6,474 bases of DNA, taken from assembly GCA_900555975.1 (NCBI GenBank), contig USNI01000054.1, positions 1 through 6,474 on the forward strand, read 5' to 3'. Positions 5,120 through 6,474 of this stretch are shown here, one piece after another. How positions within the stretch are numbered: the first letter of the stretch is position 1; each line of letters begins with the position of its first letter. The position numbers and the translations under genes were made by a program. Under the pieces are notes generated by a model that made no database searches, had not been told where the DNA came from, and worked only from the letters and a program-made list of their open reading frames with translations. The stretch is from an uncultured Desulfovibrio sp. Its GTDB lineage: Bacteria; Desulfobacterota; Desulfovibrionia; Desulfovibrionales; Desulfovibrionaceae.

Positions 5120-6474
5120 ATGTCCATAGCATTGGAGAACCAACGCACCTACGCTCTTGTCGGCACCGGTGGCTGCGGTAAGACTTCGCTTGCAGAAATG
5201 CTGCTTTTTCAGGCTGGAATCATCAATCGTCTCGGTGCCATAGAAGAAGGCACCACCGCTCTGGACTACGAACCCGAAGAGATCAAGCGTCGCGGCTCCA
5301 TTCAGCCCGGCTTCGCCACCTTTGACTGGAAGGGATACCGGCACAACCTCATCGACATCCCCGGCGACTCCAACTTTTCCGGAGACATGGAATGGCTTCT
5401 TGCCGCCGTGGACAGCGCGGTCATCGTCGTTGACGCCGTGGACGGCGTCCGTCCGCAGATGCGCCGCATGTGGAAGAGCGTGAAGGCCGCCGGTCTTCCG
5501 GCCATCGCCGTGGTCACGAAGATGGATCGTGAACGCGCCGATTTCGACGCGGCTCTGAACAGTCTGACCACGCATCTGGGCGTGCGTCCCGTGGTGCTCT
5601 ACATGCCGATTCTCGAAAACGGAGAATTCATCGGTCTTGTCGACGTGTTCGCGGGCAAGGCCTTCCGCTTCCTGGACAACGGCGAGACCGAGGAAATGCC
5701 CATCCCGGCGGAACTGGAAGATGAGGCCATGCTGCTGCGCGATACCTCCGTGGAAAACATCGCCTCTTCCGACGAAGATCTCATGAACCGCTATCTGGAA
5801 GACGGTTCCCTCTCCGACGAAGACATCACCTTCGGTCTGCGCAAGGGCGTGCTGTCCGGTGAAGTCGTGGCCGTTCTGCCTTCCTCCGCCATGCAGAACC
5901 GCGGCGGACGTCGTCTGCTCAATCAGGTGAACAGCCTGCTGGCTTCTCCGCTCGATCGTCCCGCCGTGCTCGGCACCGACGCTTCCGAACGTGCCGCCGA
6001 TCCCGAAGCTCCGGCCGCCTGTTTCGTGTTCCGTTCCCTGAACGACGCCTTCTCCGGACAGGTGAACATGCTCCGCGTCATTTCCGGCACCATTTCTTCC
6101 GACTCCACGCTGAAGAACATGCGTACCGGCGAAATGGAACGTCTCGGCTCTCTCGTCTATGTGAACGGCAAGACGCAGACGCCCTGCAAGGACGCTCTCG
6201 GTCCCGGCGCCATCGTGGGCGTGACCAAGCTCAAGAGCACCCGCACCGGCGACACGCTCTGCGATGAAAAGGCACCCTTCGAAGTGGAACTGCCCAAGCT
6301 GCCTCCGCAGCTCATCACCTTTGCGCTTGCTCCCAAGCAGAAGGGCGATGAAGACAAGGTCTTCGCCGCCGTGCAGAAGCTCCTTGACGAAGACGTGACC
6401 CTGAAGCTCGGCCGCGATGAGGAAACCTCCGACATCCTGCTTTCGGGCATGGGGCAGCTGCACATTGAAATTTC
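5120..6474 (+). CDS. EF-G-like translational GTPase, non-canonical paralogue (3' end beyond window)
   Basis: This is a GTPase of the EF-G fold that would act on the ribosome, as a second translocation factor or in another ribosome-linked role; canonical fusA has different G motifs. The 451 visible residues cover the G domain (about 8-285), domain II (about 305-390) and the start of domain III, ending in SGMGQLHIEI (442-451); domains IV and V lie outside. G1 is G15-TGGCGKTS instead of AHIDAGKTT. Switch I reads E53-E-I-K-R-R-G-S60-I, with Ser where EF-G has Thr. G3 is D79-I-P-G-D83-S-N-F instead of DTPGHVDF, so the usual switch II His is Asp. G4 is T133-K-M-D136 and G5 is S255-S-A257. The segment L221-M-N-R-Y-L-E is typical of EF-Gs. 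GGAG lies six bases before the ATG. It is probably the EF-G-like class found as a second copy in many bacteria. Confidence 0.94.
   Translation, partial: MSIALENQRTYALVGTGGCGKTSLAEMLLFQAGIINRLGAIEEGTTALDYEPEEIKRRGSIQPGFATFDWKGYRHNLIDIPGDSNFSGDMEWLLAAVDSAVIVVDAVDGVRPQMRRMWKSVKAAGLPAIAVVTKMDRERADFDAALNSLTTHLGVRPVVLYMPILENGEFIGLVDVFAGKAFRFLDNGETEEMPIPAELEDEAMLLRDTSVENIASSDEDLMNRYLEDGSLSDEDITFGLRKGVLSGEVVAVLPSSAMQNRGGRRLLNQVNSLLASPLDRPAVLGTDASERAADPEAPAACFVFRSLNDAFSGQVNMLRVISGTISSDSTLKNMRTGEMERLGSLVYVNGKTQTPCKDALGPGAIVGVTKLKSTRTGDTLCDEKAPFEVELPKLPPQLITFALAPKQKGDEDKVFAAVQKLLDEDVTLKLGRDEETSDILLSGMGQLHIEI

Noticed and set aside
4940..6463. 507-codon minus-strand open frame opposite the EF-G paralogue
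   Set aside because: Antisense shadow. It runs through the promoter and leader of the real gene and its product is His/Gly/Glu-rich without motifs.

Overview
This is a GC-rich bacterial chromosome segment. It holds five genes read on the minus strand (positions 1 to 4843) and one on the plus strand (5120 to the right edge). The protein styles (a lipobox-bearing NlpC/P60 enzyme, a CorA channel, a TrmFO with a long internal insertion, an EF-G paralogue of the non-canonical class) fit a delta-proteobacterium of the Desulfovibrio/Bilophila kind. That assignment is inference from sequence style, not a search result.

Layout from left to right: (1) the N-terminal part of an NlpC/P60 cell-wall hydrolase lipoprotein, cut by the left edge; (2) a 276-base gap containing a strong hairpin and a possible 42-residue zinc-knuckle mini-gene; (3) corA, a magnesium/cobalt channel; (4) a 208-base gap with a T9G8 homopolymer junction next to a candidate corA promoter; (5) a Vat/CatB-type left-handed beta-helix acetyltransferase; (6) a textbook intrinsic terminator; (7) a small helix-turn-helix protein resembling the CD3324 family best known from Firmicutes; (8) a 311-base gap with a perfect 10-bp inverted repeat; (9) trmFO, the folate/FAD-dependent tRNA m5U54 methyltransferase; (10) a 276-base divergent promoter region; (11) the first 451 residues of an EF-G paralogue, cut by the right edge.

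The gaps between genes are 200 bases or more almost everywhere, so most genes look like single transcription units. No multi-gene pathway is visible. The acetyltransferase and the small HTH gene look like an accessory pair placed between the core genes corA and trmFO. The divergent trmFO/EF-G-paralogue pair is the most coherent unit, because both products act on the translation apparatus. Their shared control region is the most interesting non-coding stretch: it has a palindrome inside the putative trmFO promoter and, on the other side, a possible leader peptide overlapping a terminator-like hairpin ahead of the EF-G paralogue. I found no clearly new multi-gene system, RNA gene, CRISPR array or insertion sequence.
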